From assembly GCF_001279585.1 (NCBI RefSeq), contig NZ_LGEC01000068.1:38057-102056 (forward strand): 64,000 nucleotides of DNA, written 5' to 3'. Shown piece by piece: positions 51,836 to 60,978 of this stretch. Below the pieces are notes generated by a model, which saw nothing but the letters and a program-made list of their open reading frames with translations, did no database searches and was not told the origin of the DNA. Position 1 is the stretch's first letter, and each line of letters opens with the position of its first letter. The translations under genes and the position numbers were made by a program. Source of the stretch: Nocardiopsis sp. NRRL B-16309 (GTDB lineage Bacteria; Actinomycetota; Actinomycetes; Streptosporangiales; Streptosporangiaceae).

Positions 51836-52776
51836 CAGGCGTCCTTCCCGGGCGCGGCCGGCGCGGACCCGGCGGGCGCGGCGGGAGCCGGGATGCCCAC
51901 GCTCTGCTCGTCGCGGCCCAGCGTCGTGGCCCACACGGCGCCGATGTCCTCCGCGCTCCAGCCGCCGTCGCGGTAGGCCACGGACACCTCCTGCGGGTGC
52001 GCCCACAGGGACAGCCTGTCGCCGCCCACGCCCACGCACTGCCCGGTGACGTGCGCGGACTCGGCGGAGGCGAGGTAGGCGACCAGCCCGGCGCAGTCCT
52101 CGGGCGTGCCGAAGCCCTCGGCCTGGCGCATCCACCCGGGCAGCGGGACGCCCTCGTCCTGGGCGGCGGCCACGTGCTCGGCGAACGCGGGGATGGTCGC
52201 GGTCATCGCGGTGGCGGCCACCGGGACGACGGCGTTGACGGTGATCCCGGCCCGGGCGCACTCCATCGACCAGGTGCGCACCATCGCGGCGATGCCCGCC
52301 TTGGCGGCGGCGTAGTTGGTCTGGCCGAAGTTGCCGCGCTGACCGGCGGGGGAGGCGACCATGATGAGCCGCCCGCCCTCCCCGCGCTCGCGCATGTGCG
52401 TGACGGCGGCGCGGGCGCAGGTGAAGGCGCCGCGCAGGTGGACGTCGATCACGGTGTCGAAGTCCTCGTCCGACATCTTCCACAGCACGCAGTCGCGCAG
52501 GACGCCGGCGTTGGCGACGAGCACGTCGAGGCGGCCGAACCGCTGCACGGCCGTGTCCACCAGCGCCCGCGCGGTCTCGGCGGGGCCCACGGGGGCGGCG
52601 TGCGCGACGGCGGTACCGCCGGCCCCGGTGATCTCCTCGGCCACGGCGGTGGCGGCGTCGGCGTCCGCGTCGTTGACGACGACGGAGGCGCCGCGGCGGG
52701 CGAGTTCGAGGGCGTAGGCGCGGCCGAGGCCGCGGCCCGCCCCGGTCACCAGGGCCGACTGTCCGCTGAGGTCCAT
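51835..52776 (-). CDS. SDR family oxidoreductase (3-hydroxyacyl-CoA dehydrogenase-like)
   Basis: A 313-residue short-chain dehydrogenase: TGAGRGLGRAYALELARRGA at the N-terminus, VVNDADADAATA (Asp suggests NAD), N-A-G in LVANAGVLRD, MVASPAGQRGNFGQTNYAAA with the catalytic Tyr, and an unusually long C-terminus with LWAHPQEVSVAYRDGGWSAE. That tail resembles the SDR domain of peroxisomal multifunctional enzyme type 2. Expected reaction: oxidation of a 3-hydroxyacyl-CoA produced by the MaoC hydratase of the same operon. ATG 52776 has GGAGA; the leftward promoter TTGACC-17-TAACTT lies just upstream. Confidence 0.85.
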   Translation of the reverse strand: MDLSGQSALVTGAGRGLGRAYALELARRGASVVVNDADADAATAVAEEITGAGGTAVAHAAPVGPAETARALVDTAVQRFGRLDVLVANAGVLRDCVLWKMSDEDFDTVIDVHLRGAFTCARAAVTHMRERGEGGRLIMVASPAGQRGNFGQTNYAAAKAGIAAMVRTWSMECARAGITVNAVVPVAATAMTATIPAFAEHVAAAQDEGVPLPGWMRQAEGFGTPEDCAGLVAYLASAESAHVTGQCVGVGGDRLSLWAHPQEVSVAYRDGGWSAEDIGAVWATTLGRDEQSVGIPAPAAPAGSAPAAPGKDA

Positions 52777-52828
52777 CGGTTGTCTCCGTTCTCCAGGGGG
52801 TGCGCCGCTCTGGGCGAGTGCCACGAAG

Positions 52829-52866
52829 TTATGCGAAATGATGACGGCGGTCAAGAAAATGCATAA
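52829..52866. promoter_or_regulatory. Inverted repeat in the divergent PaaX/SDR promoter region
   Basis: TTATGC (52829) and GCATAA (52861) are perfect inverted 6-mers 26 bp apart, overlapping the leftward promoter TTGACC-17-TAACTT in a 150-base AT-richer gap. PaaX-type repressors bind spaced inverted repeats of this kind, so this is the likely operator of the acyl-CoA operon. Confidence 0.5.
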
Positions 52867-52926
52867 GATGAATGTGTGCGGTGGGCGCACTCCGGCGCCC
52901 GTTACGCTGATCAGCGAGGGGGCGGG

Positions 52927-53799
52927 ATGACAGGACACATCGTCGAGCGGGAACCCGAGGCCGAGGAGGCGGCGGACACCGGGACGGCGGGCGCGGTACG
53001 GCCACGGCCGCAGTCGCTCATGCTCGCCTTCCTCGGCCGCTTCGTCCTGGGCCGGGACCTGCGGGTCTTCTCCGGGTCCTTCATCGACGTCTTCGCCCGC
53101 CTTGGGGTGTCCGAACAGGCCGTGCGCTCCACCCTGAGCCGGATGGCCCAGCGGGGCATGCTCGACCGCAGGCGCAGCGGGAGGCGCGTCTACTTCGGCC
53201 TCACGCCCCGCGCCGTCGACGTGCTCACCGACGGCGACCAGCGCATCTGGGACGCCGGGGTGGTCAACCTCGACGAGGACGGCATGTGGACGCTGCTGTC
53301 CTTCTCACTGCCGGAGTCCTGGCAGCGCCAGCGGCACGACCTGCGCACACGCCTGTCCTGGGCCGGTTTCGGCCCCCTGCGCAGCGGACTGTGGATCGCG
53401 CCGACGGTCGTGGACACCACCGCCTTCGTCGACGAACTCGGCCTCACCGACCACGTCCACGTCTTCCACGCCCGCCTGGGCGCGCCCACCCAGGCCGCCC
53501 AGCTCGTCAACGAGGCCTACGACGTCGACGACCTGGCCGAGGGGTACCGGCGCTTCCTGGACCGCTGGGACACCGACGACCCCGCCCCCGAGGCGCCCGA
53601 CGACCTGGCCCGGCTGCTGCTGCTCACCTCGGAGTGGATGCGGCTGATCCGCACCGACCCGCGCCTGCCGCTGGCCTACCTGCCCGACCCCTGGCCCGCG
53701 GTACCCGCGCAGGAGCTGGTCTTCGACCTGCACCGGCGCTACGGGGAGGCCGCGACCCGGATCGTCGAGGAGGTCGTGGACACCCTCCCGGCCGACTGA
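52927..53799 (+). CDS. PaaX family transcriptional regulator
   Basis: A 290-residue regulator. The N-terminal PaaX winged helix-turn-helix is clear (SLMLAFLGRFVLGRDLRVFS, then GVSEQAVRSTLSRMAQRGML and RRRSGRRVYFGLTP). The C-terminal domain has LDEDGMWTLLSFSLPESWQR and RLSWAGFGPLRSGLWIAPTV, typical of this family. The family's founder responds to phenylacetyl-CoA; here the ligand is probably an acyl- or aryl-CoA made by the divergent operon. ATG 52927 with GAGGGGGCGG upstream. Confidence 0.9.
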   Translation: MTGHIVEREPEAEEAADTGTAGAVRPRPQSLMLAFLGRFVLGRDLRVFSGSFIDVFARLGVSEQAVRSTLSRMAQRGMLDRRRSGRRVYFGLTPRAVDVLTDGDQRIWDAGVVNLDEDGMWTLLSFSLPESWQRQRHDLRTRLSWAGFGPLRSGLWIAPTVVDTTAFVDELGLTDHVHVFHARLGAPTQAAQLVNEAYDVDDLAEGYRRFLDRWDTDDPAPEAPDDLARLLLLTSEWMRLIRTDPRLPLAYLPDPWPAVPAQELVFDLHRRYGEAATRIVEEVVDTLPAD

Positions 53800-53803
53800 G
53801 GAA

Positions 53804-53840
53804 CCGCTCCGGTGCCGGTCCGGAACCGGCGCCGGAGCGG
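53804..53840. terminator. 16-bp hairpin between convergent PaaX and LivM-like genes
   Basis: CCGCTCCGGTGCCGGT and ACCGGCGCCGGAGCGG pair over 16 positions with one mismatch and a 5-base loop, starting 5 bases after the PaaX stop. Likely bidirectional terminator. Confidence 0.65.
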
Positions 53841-53964
53841 GCCCAGGATCCGGGCCCGCGAACACGACCCGCACCCGATCGGCGCCGGCACGTGCCCCGA
53901 CGACGGGGGACGGGCCCAGCACGCGATCGGCACGGGAGCGGTGCCGGGCCCCGCCTCCCCCGCC

Positions 53965-54981
53965 TCAGGCCGGTGCGGCCTCGCGCTCCTCCTCCCCGGC
54001 ACGGTCCCGCCCCTCGCGGGCGCCCGACCGCCGCCGCCACCAGTCGGCCAGCGACGGCAGCACCCCGTGCGGCAGGAACAGCACCGTCAGCACCAGCACC
54101 AGTCCGTAGACCGCGTAGGTGAGCACCGAGGGCGCGTAGTCCGGCATGCCGCCCAGCGTGCCGAGCACGCCCAGGTAGTGCACCAGGACCGTCACCAGCG
54201 CGGTGCCGGCCACCGCGCCCCACACCGAGCCCAGACCGCCGACCACCGCCATCACCACGTAGGTGATCGACATCGACACCGGGAACATCCCCGGCGACAG
54301 GAAGCCGATGTAGAACGCGAACACCCCGCCCGCGGCCCCCGCGAAGGCCGCCGAGACCGCGAACACCGTGAGCTTGTACCGGCCCACCGGGATCCCCGAG
54401 GAGGCCGCCGCGGTCTCGCTCGTGGCCAGCGCCCGCAGCGCGCGGCCCGGCCGCGAGCGCACGATGTTGCGGGCCACGACCACCACCACCGCCAGCACGG
54501 CCCAGGCCACGTACGCGTAGCCCTGGTTCGTGGACACCTCCACCGGCCCCAGGGACAGCAGCGGGATCCCCTGGAGCCCGGTACTGCCGCCCAGCGCGTC
54601 CGTCTGGGCCACCACGGCCAGGAAGATCAGGTGCACGGCGATCGTGGCGAAGGCCAGGTGGTGGCCGCGCAGCCGCAGCAGCGGCAGCCCCAGCACCAGG
54701 GCGCACAGCGCCGCCACCACCGGCGCGGCCAGCAGCCCCGCCAGGGTGGGCAGGCCCGCCTGCGACACCAGCGCCGCCGTGTACCCGCCCGTGGCGAAGA
54801 ACACCGCCTGGCCCAGCGACACCTGCCCGGCGTAGCCCATCAGCAGGGAGATCCCCACCACCACGCTCGCCGACACCGCCACCTGCACGTAGACGGCCAG
54901 GCCGCCGCTGTCCAGCACCAGGGGCAGCGCCAGCGTGGCCGCGGCCACGGCCAGGACCGCCCACACACCCGCGGACCTCAT
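53965..54981 (-). CDS. Branched-chain amino acid-type ABC transporter permease (LivM-like)
   Basis: A 338-residue permease with about nine or ten helices. LLMGYAGQVSLGQAVFFATG near residue 45 is the LivM hallmark, and GGLGSVWGAVAGTALVTVLV late in the protein is the conserved cytoplasmic contact for the ATPase. Its ATG overlaps the stop of the LivH-like gene (ATGA). The last 30 residues are a charged tail. It is the final gene of a five-gene importer operon whose substrate need not be an amino acid; in catabolic contexts such systems import aromatic acids or amides. Confidence 0.88.
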   Translation of the reverse strand: MRSAGVWAVLAVAAATLALPLVLDSGGLAVYVQVAVSASVVVGISLLMGYAGQVSLGQAVFFATGGYTAALVSQAGLPTLAGLLAAPVVAALCALVLGLPLLRLRGHHLAFATIAVHLIFLAVVAQTDALGGSTGLQGIPLLSLGPVEVSTNQGYAYVAWAVLAVVVVVARNIVRSRPGRALRALATSETAAASSGIPVGRYKLTVFAVSAAFAGAAGGVFAFYIGFLSPGMFPVSMSITYVVMAVVGGLGSVWGAVAGTALVTVLVHYLGVLGTLGGMPDYAPSVLTYAVYGLVLVLTVLFLPHGVLPSLADWWRRRSGAREGRDRAGEEEREAAPA

Positions 54982-55841
54982 ACCGTCACCTCCTGGTGGA
55001 GCGAGGGCCGGCGTGCCGCGTGCCAGATCATCACCGCGAGCATCACCACGAGGGCGACCGTGGTCTGGTAGGCCGCGTTGCCGTACCCGGCCACCAGCGC
55101 CTCCACCACCCCGAGCAGCACGCCCCCGGCCAGCGCGACCATCGGCCGGGTCAGCCCGCCCAGCACCGCCGCGGCGAACCCGTGCACGATCAGCGTCACG
55201 TCGGAGTCGAACGACATCGGCCGCAACGGCGCCACCAGGACCCCGGCGACACCGCCCAGCACACCCGCCAGCACGAACGCGAACTGGGCCATCCGCGCCA
55301 CCGGGATCCCCGTCACCCGGGCCGCGTAGGGGTTGGACGCGCACGCGGTGAGCGCCTTGCCCAGGTAGGTGCGGGTCAGGAACAGCCACAGCGCCAGGAA
55401 CACCACCGCGGTGACCCCGATGACCAGCAGATGGTGGCGGCGCACCGGCACGCCCAGCAGCGACGTCATCCCCGGCAGCCCCGGCGTGGAGCGCGGGGTG
55501 TCGCCGAACACCGCCACGAGGACGGCGTAGGCCAGGAACCCGACCGCCAGCGTCACGATCAGGGCGGTCATCGGCGCGGTGCCGGGCCGGCCCAGCGCCA
55601 ACAGCCCGGTCACCGCCCCCACCGCGGCCGCGACGGCCACCGCCAGCAGTTCGGCGGCGCCGTGCCAGATCCCGGCGCCCAGGAACGCCGACGCGCAGAG
55701 CCCGCCGACCACCGCGAACATGCCCTGGGCGAAGTTGACCACCCCGGTCACCCGGTACACGGCCACCAGACCGCTGCCCACCAGCGCGAACCCGCACCCG
55801 ATGGCCAGTCCGCTGACGATGTGCGCGAGCAGCGCGATCAT
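54978..55841 (-). CDS. Branched-chain amino acid-type ABC transporter permease (LivH-like)
   Basis: A 287-residue permease with about eight helices. SGLAIGCGFALVGSGLVAVY and GVVNFAQGMFAVVGGLCASA at the N-terminus and AAVLGGLTRPMVALAGGVLL late in the protein match LivH. ATG 55841 overlaps the end of the LivF-like gene by 4 bases. The pair LivH/LivM forms the membrane channel of the importer. Confidence 0.88.
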   Translation of the reverse strand: MIALLAHIVSGLAIGCGFALVGSGLVAVYRVTGVVNFAQGMFAVVGGLCASAFLGAGIWHGAAELLAVAVAAAVGAVTGLLALGRPGTAPMTALIVTLAVGFLAYAVLVAVFGDTPRSTPGLPGMTSLLGVPVRRHHLLVIGVTAVVFLALWLFLTRTYLGKALTACASNPYAARVTGIPVARMAQFAFVLAGVLGGVAGVLVAPLRPMSFDSDVTLIVHGFAAAVLGGLTRPMVALAGGVLLGVVEALVAGYGNAAYQTTVALVVMLAVMIWHAARRPSLHQEVTV

Positions 55842-56500
55842 GGCGCCACCCCGCCGCCCAGGTAGGCGCGGGCCACCGCGGACCCGCGGGCCAGCTCGTC
55901 GCACGCTCCGGCGGTGACGACCCGGCCGGCCTCCAGGACGTAGGCCCGCGAGCACACCTCGAACGCCAACCGGGCGTTCTGCTCGATGAGCAGCACGGCC
56001 ATCCCCTCCTCACGGTTCAGACGGACCAGGTGGCGCACCAGGTCGTCGACGATCTTGGGCGCCAGGCCCAGGGACAACTCGTCCACGGCGAGCACGTCCG
56101 GCCGGGCCATCAGTGCCCGGCCGACGGCCACCATCTGCTGCTGGCCGCCGGAGAGGGCGCCCGCGCGGCGCCCGCGCAGCCCCTCCAGGTCCGGCAGCAC
56201 CCCGTAGACGTGCCGGGGGTCGCGGTCGCGCACCTTCCACGCGCCCAGGCGCAGGTTGTCCTCGACCGACAGGTCGCCGAACAGCTGCCGCCCCTCGGGC
56301 ACGTGCGCGAACCGGCCCTCGGTGGACACCCGCCCCGAGGCGGGGCGCACCACCCCCGACAGCGTGTCGACGAGGGTGGACTTGCCCGCGCCGTTCGGCC
56401 CGACCAGTGCGACCATCTCCCCGGCGCCGACCTCCAGGTCGACCCCGTCCAGGGCGGTGGCCGAGCCGTAGCGCACGACCAGCTCCTCCACGGTGATCAC
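55838..56500 (-). CDS. ABC transporter ATPase (LivF-like)
   Basis: A 220-residue ATPase with Walker A GPNGAGKST, signature LSGGQQQMVAVGRALM, Walker B VLAVDELSLGLAP and the LivF-typical FAHVPEGRQLFGDLSVEDNL. GTG 56500 overlaps the end of the LivG-like gene by 4 bases, as expected for a compact operon. It energises the importer together with the LivG-like ATPase. Confidence 0.9.
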   Translation of the reverse strand: MITVEELVVRYGSATALDGVDLEVGAGEMVALVGPNGAGKSTLVDTLSGVVRPASGRVSTEGRFAHVPEGRQLFGDLSVEDNLRLGAWKVRDRDPRHVYGVLPDLEGLRGRRAGALSGGQQQMVAVGRALMARPDVLAVDELSLGLAPKIVDDLVRHLVRLNREEGMAVLLIEQNARLAFEVCSRAYVLEAGRVVTAGACDELARGSAVARAYLGGGVAP

Positions 56501-57270
56501 GCGGCGGCCCCTTCCCCCGTGCCGAGGTAGGCCGAGACCACCGCCGGGTCGTCGCGCACCTGCTCCGGCGTGCCCTCGGCGATGACCCGGCCCAGGTCCA
56601 GCACGGTGACGCGGTCGGACAGCCTGGAGACGAACGCGACGTCGTGCTCGATGAGCAGGGTCGTCTGGCCGTCCTCGTGCAGCTCCTCCACGATCGACGC
56701 CAGCCGTTCGCGCTCGGGGGCGCGCAGCCCGGAGGCCGGTTCGTCCAGCAGCAGCAGCGCGGGATCCGCGCACAGGGCGCGGGCGAGCTGCATGGCGCGC
56801 TGCAGGCCGATGGGCAGGGACGCCGCTGGATCCTCGGCGCGGTCGGACAGGCCCACGCGGTCCAGCGAGTCCAGGGCCAGCTCCCGGATCCGCCGTTCGG
56901 CGGCCCGGTGGGCGGGCAGGCGCAGCACGGCGGCGGTGAACCCGGCGCTCGCGCGCAGGTGCGCCCCGACCATGACGTTCTCCAGCACGGTCATCCCGGG
57001 GAAGATCCGGGCGGCCTGGAAGACGATCGCCACGCCGCGCCGGGCCCGCCGGTGGGCCGGGAGCCGGTCCAGGGGGCGCCCGTCCAGGCTGACGCCGCCC
57101 CGGTCCGGGCGCAGGTGCCCGCTGATGAGGTTGAACAGGGTGGACTTGCCCGCCCCGTTGGGGCCGATGATGCCGCGGGTCTCGCCGTCGGCGACGGTGA
57201 GGTCGACGTCCTGGACGGCGTGCACCCCGCCGAAGGAGCGGCTGAGCCCGGTGATCTGGAGTTCGGCCAC
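56497..57270 (-). CDS. ABC transporter ATPase (LivG-like)
   Basis: A 257-residue ATPase with Walker A GPNGAGKSTLFNLISGHLRP, LivG-type VAIVFQAARIFPGMTVLENV, and Walker B LLLLDEPASGLRAPER. The signature is divergent, LPIGLQRAMQLARAL in place of LSGGQ-type, which is worth noting but common enough in LivG proteins (LPYGQQR). The start is GTG 57270; the substrate-binding protein gene ends at 57272. Confidence 0.88.
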   Translation of the reverse strand: MAELQITGLSRSFGGVHAVQDVDLTVADGETRGIIGPNGAGKSTLFNLISGHLRPDRGGVSLDGRPLDRLPAHRRARRGVAIVFQAARIFPGMTVLENVMVGAHLRASAGFTAAVLRLPAHRAAERRIRELALDSLDRVGLSDRAEDPAASLPIGLQRAMQLARALCADPALLLLDEPASGLRAPERERLASIVEELHEDGQTTLLIEHDVAFVSRLSDRVTVLDLGRVIAEGTPEQVRDDPAVVSAYLGTGEGAAA

Positions 57271-57271
57271 C

Positions 57272-58450
57272 TCAGCCCCCGTACGCGGCGTCGAGCTGCT
57301 CGACCGCCCAGGGCACGGGTACGAATGCGCCGTCCTCGACGGTGTTGACCGAGATCGCCTCGGTGGTGATCCCGGCGTGGTCGGAGTCGGAGTAGGCGTA
57401 GGTGCCGTTGGGGGTGACCAGCGTGAGCTCCTCCAGGGCCGCCAGGATGTCGGCGTGCTCGGTGGAGCCGGCGTTCTCGATCGCCGCGACCAGCAGCTGC
57501 ACGGCGCTGTAGCCGTCCAGGGCGAACTGGGGCGGGGCGTAGCCGTGCTCCTCGGAGAAGGCGGCCGACACCTCGTCGATGACCTGCTTCTGCTCGCCCT
57601 CGGGCAGGTGGTCGCCGACCACGCCGATGGAGCTGAGCACGGTGACGCCCTCGGCGGCGTCACCGGCGGGCTCCAGCCACAGGTGGCTGGCCTGGGCGCC
57701 GGTCATGACCAGGGGGACGTCGGCCTCCACGGACTCGTACTGCTGGGCGAAGGTCACCGCGGGCGGGCCGGTGCCCCAGAACAGCAGGGCCTGGGGGTCG
57801 ACGGAGTCGACTTCGCTGAACACGTGGCCGAAGTCGGTGGTGTCCTGCTGGTACTCGTTGACCGCCACGATGTCGATGCCGTACTCGTCGGCGAGTTCCT
57901 CGGTCGCCAGGAAGCCGGCGACGGCGTAGGTGGTGGCCGAGTAGGCCACGGACACCTCGGTCAGCCCCTCCGCCTGGAAGTACTGCATCGCGCGCTCGGC
58001 GTAGGCGGCGGCGGTGGCAGGGACGACGAAGACCTCGTCGCGCAGCGGGTCGAGCTGTTCGTCGGCGGGGGTGGGGGAGATGTAGGGGACCCCGGCGCGC
58101 TCGACGGCGGGGATGGTGGCCATGGCGCTGTCGGAGACGGCCGAGCCGATCACGGCGACCGGATCCTGGGACTGGATGTCGTTGAAGGCCAGGACCGCCT
58201 GGTCGGGTTCGCTCTGGTCGTCGCGGGTGATGAGCTCGATCTGCCGTCCCAGGACACCGCCGTCGGCGTTGACCTGGGCGACCGCGAGTTCGACGGCCAG
58301 TTCGTTGTCGGTGCCCAAGGCCGAGTAGCCGCCGGTCAGGGGCGTGATGTAGCCGACGCGTACGGCCTCGTCGGTGTCGTCGCCACCGCCGCCACCGCAC
58401 GCGGTGGCCGAGACGGCGAGGATGGTGATTAATGAGAGAAACCTGCGCAC
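57272..58450 (-). CDS. ABC transporter substrate-binding lipoprotein (LivJ/Leu-binding type)
   Basis: A 392-residue type I periplasmic-binding-type protein. The signal LSLITILAVSATAC gives a lipobox A-T-A-C at about residue 18, followed by GGGGGDD. The mature domain has VRVGYITPLTGGYSALGTDN, the typical start of leucine-binding-type proteins, and VAVIGSAVSDSAMATIPAVE with the Ser/Ala ligand loop. GTG 58450 has GGAGC upstream. First gene of the importer operon; its promoter is in the 58451-58620 region. The specific ligand is unknown. Confidence 0.9.
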   Translation of the reverse strand: MRRFLSLITILAVSATACGGGGGDDTDEAVRVGYITPLTGGYSALGTDNELAVELAVAQVNADGGVLGRQIELITRDDQSEPDQAVLAFNDIQSQDPVAVIGSAVSDSAMATIPAVERAGVPYISPTPADEQLDPLRDEVFVVPATAAAYAERAMQYFQAEGLTEVSVAYSATTYAVAGFLATEELADEYGIDIVAVNEYQQDTTDFGHVFSEVDSVDPQALLFWGTGPPAVTFAQQYESVEADVPLVMTGAQASHLWLEPAGDAAEGVTVLSSIGVVGDHLPEGEQKQVIDEVSAAFSEEHGYAPPQFALDGYSAVQLLVAAIENAGSTEHADILAALEELTLVTPNGTYAYSDSDHAGITTEAISVNTVEDGAFVPVPWAVEQLDAAYGG

Positions 58451-58739
58451 GGGGGGTGCTCCTGTGAATTGGGGGGTGTGGAGATGCGCCTATAGGGATG
58501 GAGGCGCGGGGGATCGGTCGTGGGACGGATGGCGCCCCGGGCCGAACTTGCGGTGACGAAGATCACCAGGGGCCCCAACTTATGCAGATCCATGACGTCA
58601 GTCAACAAGTTGCACAACTTGGATCGTGCGGCGCCATGTGATAGGAGCAGTACGCAGCGTGCCGGACCCGGACGAGCGGAGGACCGCCGTGACCGGCGCC
58701 CGCGCCGATCGGGGCGGCCCGGGTGGTAGCGTCCCCACC

Positions 58740-59154
58740 GACCTGAACGAGCCCCGGTCGGCCGAGCACCGGAACCCGTCGCTCGACTACCCGACCCTCG
58801 AATTCGCCGCGCTCTGGAGGGCGCTCCCGAAGGTGGTGTTCTCCACCACGCTGTCGACGGTGCGGGGCCGTGCCCGCCTGGCCTCCGGGGCCTGGCGGAG
58901 GAGATCGAGCGCCTGCGCGCCGAGCCGGGGGAGGGCGACATCGCGATCGGCGGCGCGACCCTCGCCGCGGCGGCGGCCGCCTCGGACCTGATCGACGAGT
59001 ACCGGGCCAGGTCCACCCGGTCCTGCTGGGCGGCGGCGTTCCGTTCTTTGCCCGGAACGGGCCGAGGGTGGACCTCGAACTGGTCGAGAACCGCGCCTTC
59101 GGCTCCGGGGTCGTCTACCTCCGCCACCGTGTGGTGCGCCCGGCCTCGTCGTAG
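58740..59154 (+). pseudogene. Decayed dihydrofolate reductase/RibD C-terminal family gene
   Basis: Three frames must be joined to read a DHFR-family protein: DYPTLEFAALWRALPKVVFSTTL in the first, LAEEIERLRAEPGEGDIAIG and SDLIDEYR in the second, then HPVLLGGGVPFFARNGPRVD and FGSGVVYLRHR up to the stop at 59154. These are the family's conserved blocks (K-V-V-F-S-T-T-L, G-G-A-x-L, L-I-D-E-Y, V-L-L-G-G-G). The N-terminal strand with the cofactor site is absent. At least two frameshifts are needed, so it is non-functional. The rest of 58451-58739 shows only a promoter-like AT-richer stretch. Confidence 0.7.
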
Positions 59155-59328
59155 CGGGGTCGCCGATCAGCGCAGGGGGCACGGCCGCCGTCCGCGCCGG
59201 GCGAGGTGGGGACTCCCGGAGGCCCGTCGGTGCATGACATCTGTCATCTCCGGGGCGTGAGGACCGCAGTGCGAACCCGTGTGAACCGGCACTCCTGCGG
59301 GGCCGCGGGTCTGGCTAGCGTTGAGGAC

Positions 59329-60477
59329 ATGAACCCCTACGACGAGAACCGCCCACCGAGGCCGACCCCACCTCCGACCGACGGGCCGCCTCCCGCGGCC
59401 CCCGGCCCCGGCGCGGTGCCCGCGGGCGCGCCGCAGGGACCGGCCGGACGGTCCGAGCAGGTCGGCCCGTACCCGCCGCCCGCGCCGTCCGGCCAGTACG
59501 TGCCGCCCGGGGCCACGGCCCCGCCGCCGCGACGTCGCGGCCCGCGCCCGGTTCCGCCGGGTGTGCCCTACCACCTGGTGCTCGCCGACGAGAAGCGCCG
59601 GATCTGGCGCGGGATCGCCGCGCTCGCGCTCCTGGTGGGCGGGATGTTCCTGTTCAGCATCGTCCTGACCCTCCTCGCCGCGGTCATCGACACGCTGCTC
59701 GGCAGGGACAGCCTGCTGACGGGCGGCACCGAGCTCACCCCCGTGGCCATGGGCCTGAACCTCATCGCGCTCGCTCTGCTGCTCCCCTGGAGCATGCTCA
59801 TCCAGCGGTGGCTCTACGGCGTGCGGGCGGCCTCGCTGCATTCGGTGAGGTCGCTCTTCCGGCCCGAGGTGTTCGGTCGGGCGTTCCTGCTGATCTTCCC
59901 GGTCTGGGCCGTCTACATGACCGCCTTCACCGCCTTCACCCCGGTCGAGGAGGTGTCCTGGCGGGTCGCCGACCTGCTCGCCATGTTCGTGGTCATCCTC
60001 GTCGTGGTGCCGCTGCAGTCGGCCGGTGAGGAGTACGGGCTGCGCGGTCTCGCCTTCCGGGTCGCCGCGAGCTGGGGACGCGGCCCGCGCGCGGCACTGG
60101 TCGTCGGCGTCGTGGTGTCGAGCCTGCTCTTCATGGTGATCCACTTCGCGGCCGACCCGTGGCTCAACGTCTACTACTTCACGTTCGGTGTCACCCTGGC
60201 CCTCATCACGTGGCGTACCGGCGGGCTGGAGACCGCGGTCGTGATCCACGCGGTGAACAACACGATCGCCTTCCTCACCGTCGTCCTCCTGCGCTCGGAC
60301 CCGGCGGCCTGGATCGACCGGTCGGTCGGCGTCGGATCGGCGCTCATGCTGGTCCCGTGCGCCCTCCTCATCGCGGTCACGGCCGTCGTGTGGTGGCGCA
60401 CTCGCGAGAGCGGCCCGGCCCTCACCCCCGCCGGGCCGCACGGGACCGGTCCCCACCAGGAGCAGGAAGCCCGGTGA
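59329..60477 (+). CDS. CPBP family intramembrane metalloprotease
   Basis: A 382-residue protein. Residues 1-85 are a Pro/Gly-rich cytoplasmic tail. About eight membrane helices follow. The active site is GEEYGLRG (E-E-x-x-x-R) at about residue 233, with His in MVIHFAADPW and a further His/Asn block VIHAVNNT, the three CPBP (CAAX protease/bacteriocin-processing) motifs. Family members cleave inside membranes and can protect against or mature bacteriocins. ATG 59329 follows GAGG and a TAGCGT -10-like box. It is not linked to the peptide loci. Confidence 0.88.
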   Translation: MNPYDENRPPRPTPPPTDGPPPAAPGPGAVPAGAPQGPAGRSEQVGPYPPPAPSGQYVPPGATAPPPRRRGPRPVPPGVPYHLVLADEKRRIWRGIAALALLVGGMFLFSIVLTLLAAVIDTLLGRDSLLTGGTELTPVAMGLNLIALALLLPWSMLIQRWLYGVRAASLHSVRSLFRPEVFGRAFLLIFPVWAVYMTAFTAFTPVEEVSWRVADLLAMFVVILVVVPLQSAGEEYGLRGLAFRVAASWGRGPRAALVVGVVVSSLLFMVIHFAADPWLNVYYFTFGVTLALITWRTGGLETAVVIHAVNNTIAFLTVVLLRSDPAAWIDRSVGVGSALMLVPCALLIAVTAVVWWRTRESGPALTPAGPHGTGPHQEQEAR

Positions 60478-60570
60478 CATCGGACGCCCGGAACGAGAGG
60501 TGCCGCGCAGGGGCCCGCCGCGTTCCTCAGTGGGGCGGGGCGGGCTCGCCCGCGGCGTCGGGGACCGGGC

Positions 60571-60978
60571 TCAGCGGGTGGACGCGGTGTCGGCCGAGGC
60601 GCTGACCTCGGCGATGGCGTGGGTCTGCGCCCAGTCCAGCAGCGGCAGCAGGAGCTGGGTGACCTGCTCGCCGCTGTCGGTGAGGCTGTAGACCACGTAT
60701 GGCGGCACCACGGGCCGGGCGTCGCGCAGCACGAGGCGGTCGGCCTCCAGGGTGCGCAGGGTCTGGGCGAGCATCTTCTCGCTGATGCCGCCGATGCCGC
60801 GCAGGAGTTCGCTCCAGCGCCGGGGGCCCTCGGAGAGGGAGACCAGGACGAGGACGCCCCACTTGCTGGTGATGTCGCCCAGCAGGCGCCGGGACGGGCA
60901 GTTCTCGGACAGGACCTGTCCGCCGACGGTCAGGAGCTCGGAGGAGTCGAACGGCGTCGAGGAGGACGGTGTCGTCAT
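60571..60978 (-). CDS. HxlR family transcriptional regulator
   Basis: A 135-residue winged-helix regulator: LGDITSKWGVLVLVSLSEGP, RRWSELLRGIGGISEKMLAQ and PPYVVYSLTDSGEQVTQLLL are the family blocks, and the early Cys in SENCPSRRLL is the position used for redox or aldehyde sensing in the family. ATG 60978. It is convergent with the CPBP gene. A target is not obvious; the NAD(P)-binding oxidoreductase at 62797 is the type of gene it usually controls. Confidence 0.88.
   Translation of the reverse strand: MTTPSSSTPFDSSELLTVGGQVLSENCPSRRLLGDITSKWGVLVLVSLSEGPRRWSELLRGIGGISEKMLAQTLRTLEADRLVLRDARPVVPPYVVYSLTDSGEQVTQLLLPLLDWAQTHAIAEVSASADTASTR

Noticed and set aside
59301..59321. SARP-like repeats before the CPBP protease gene, which also has TAGCGT
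   Set aside because: The positions 11 and 22 bp upstream do not repeat any word.
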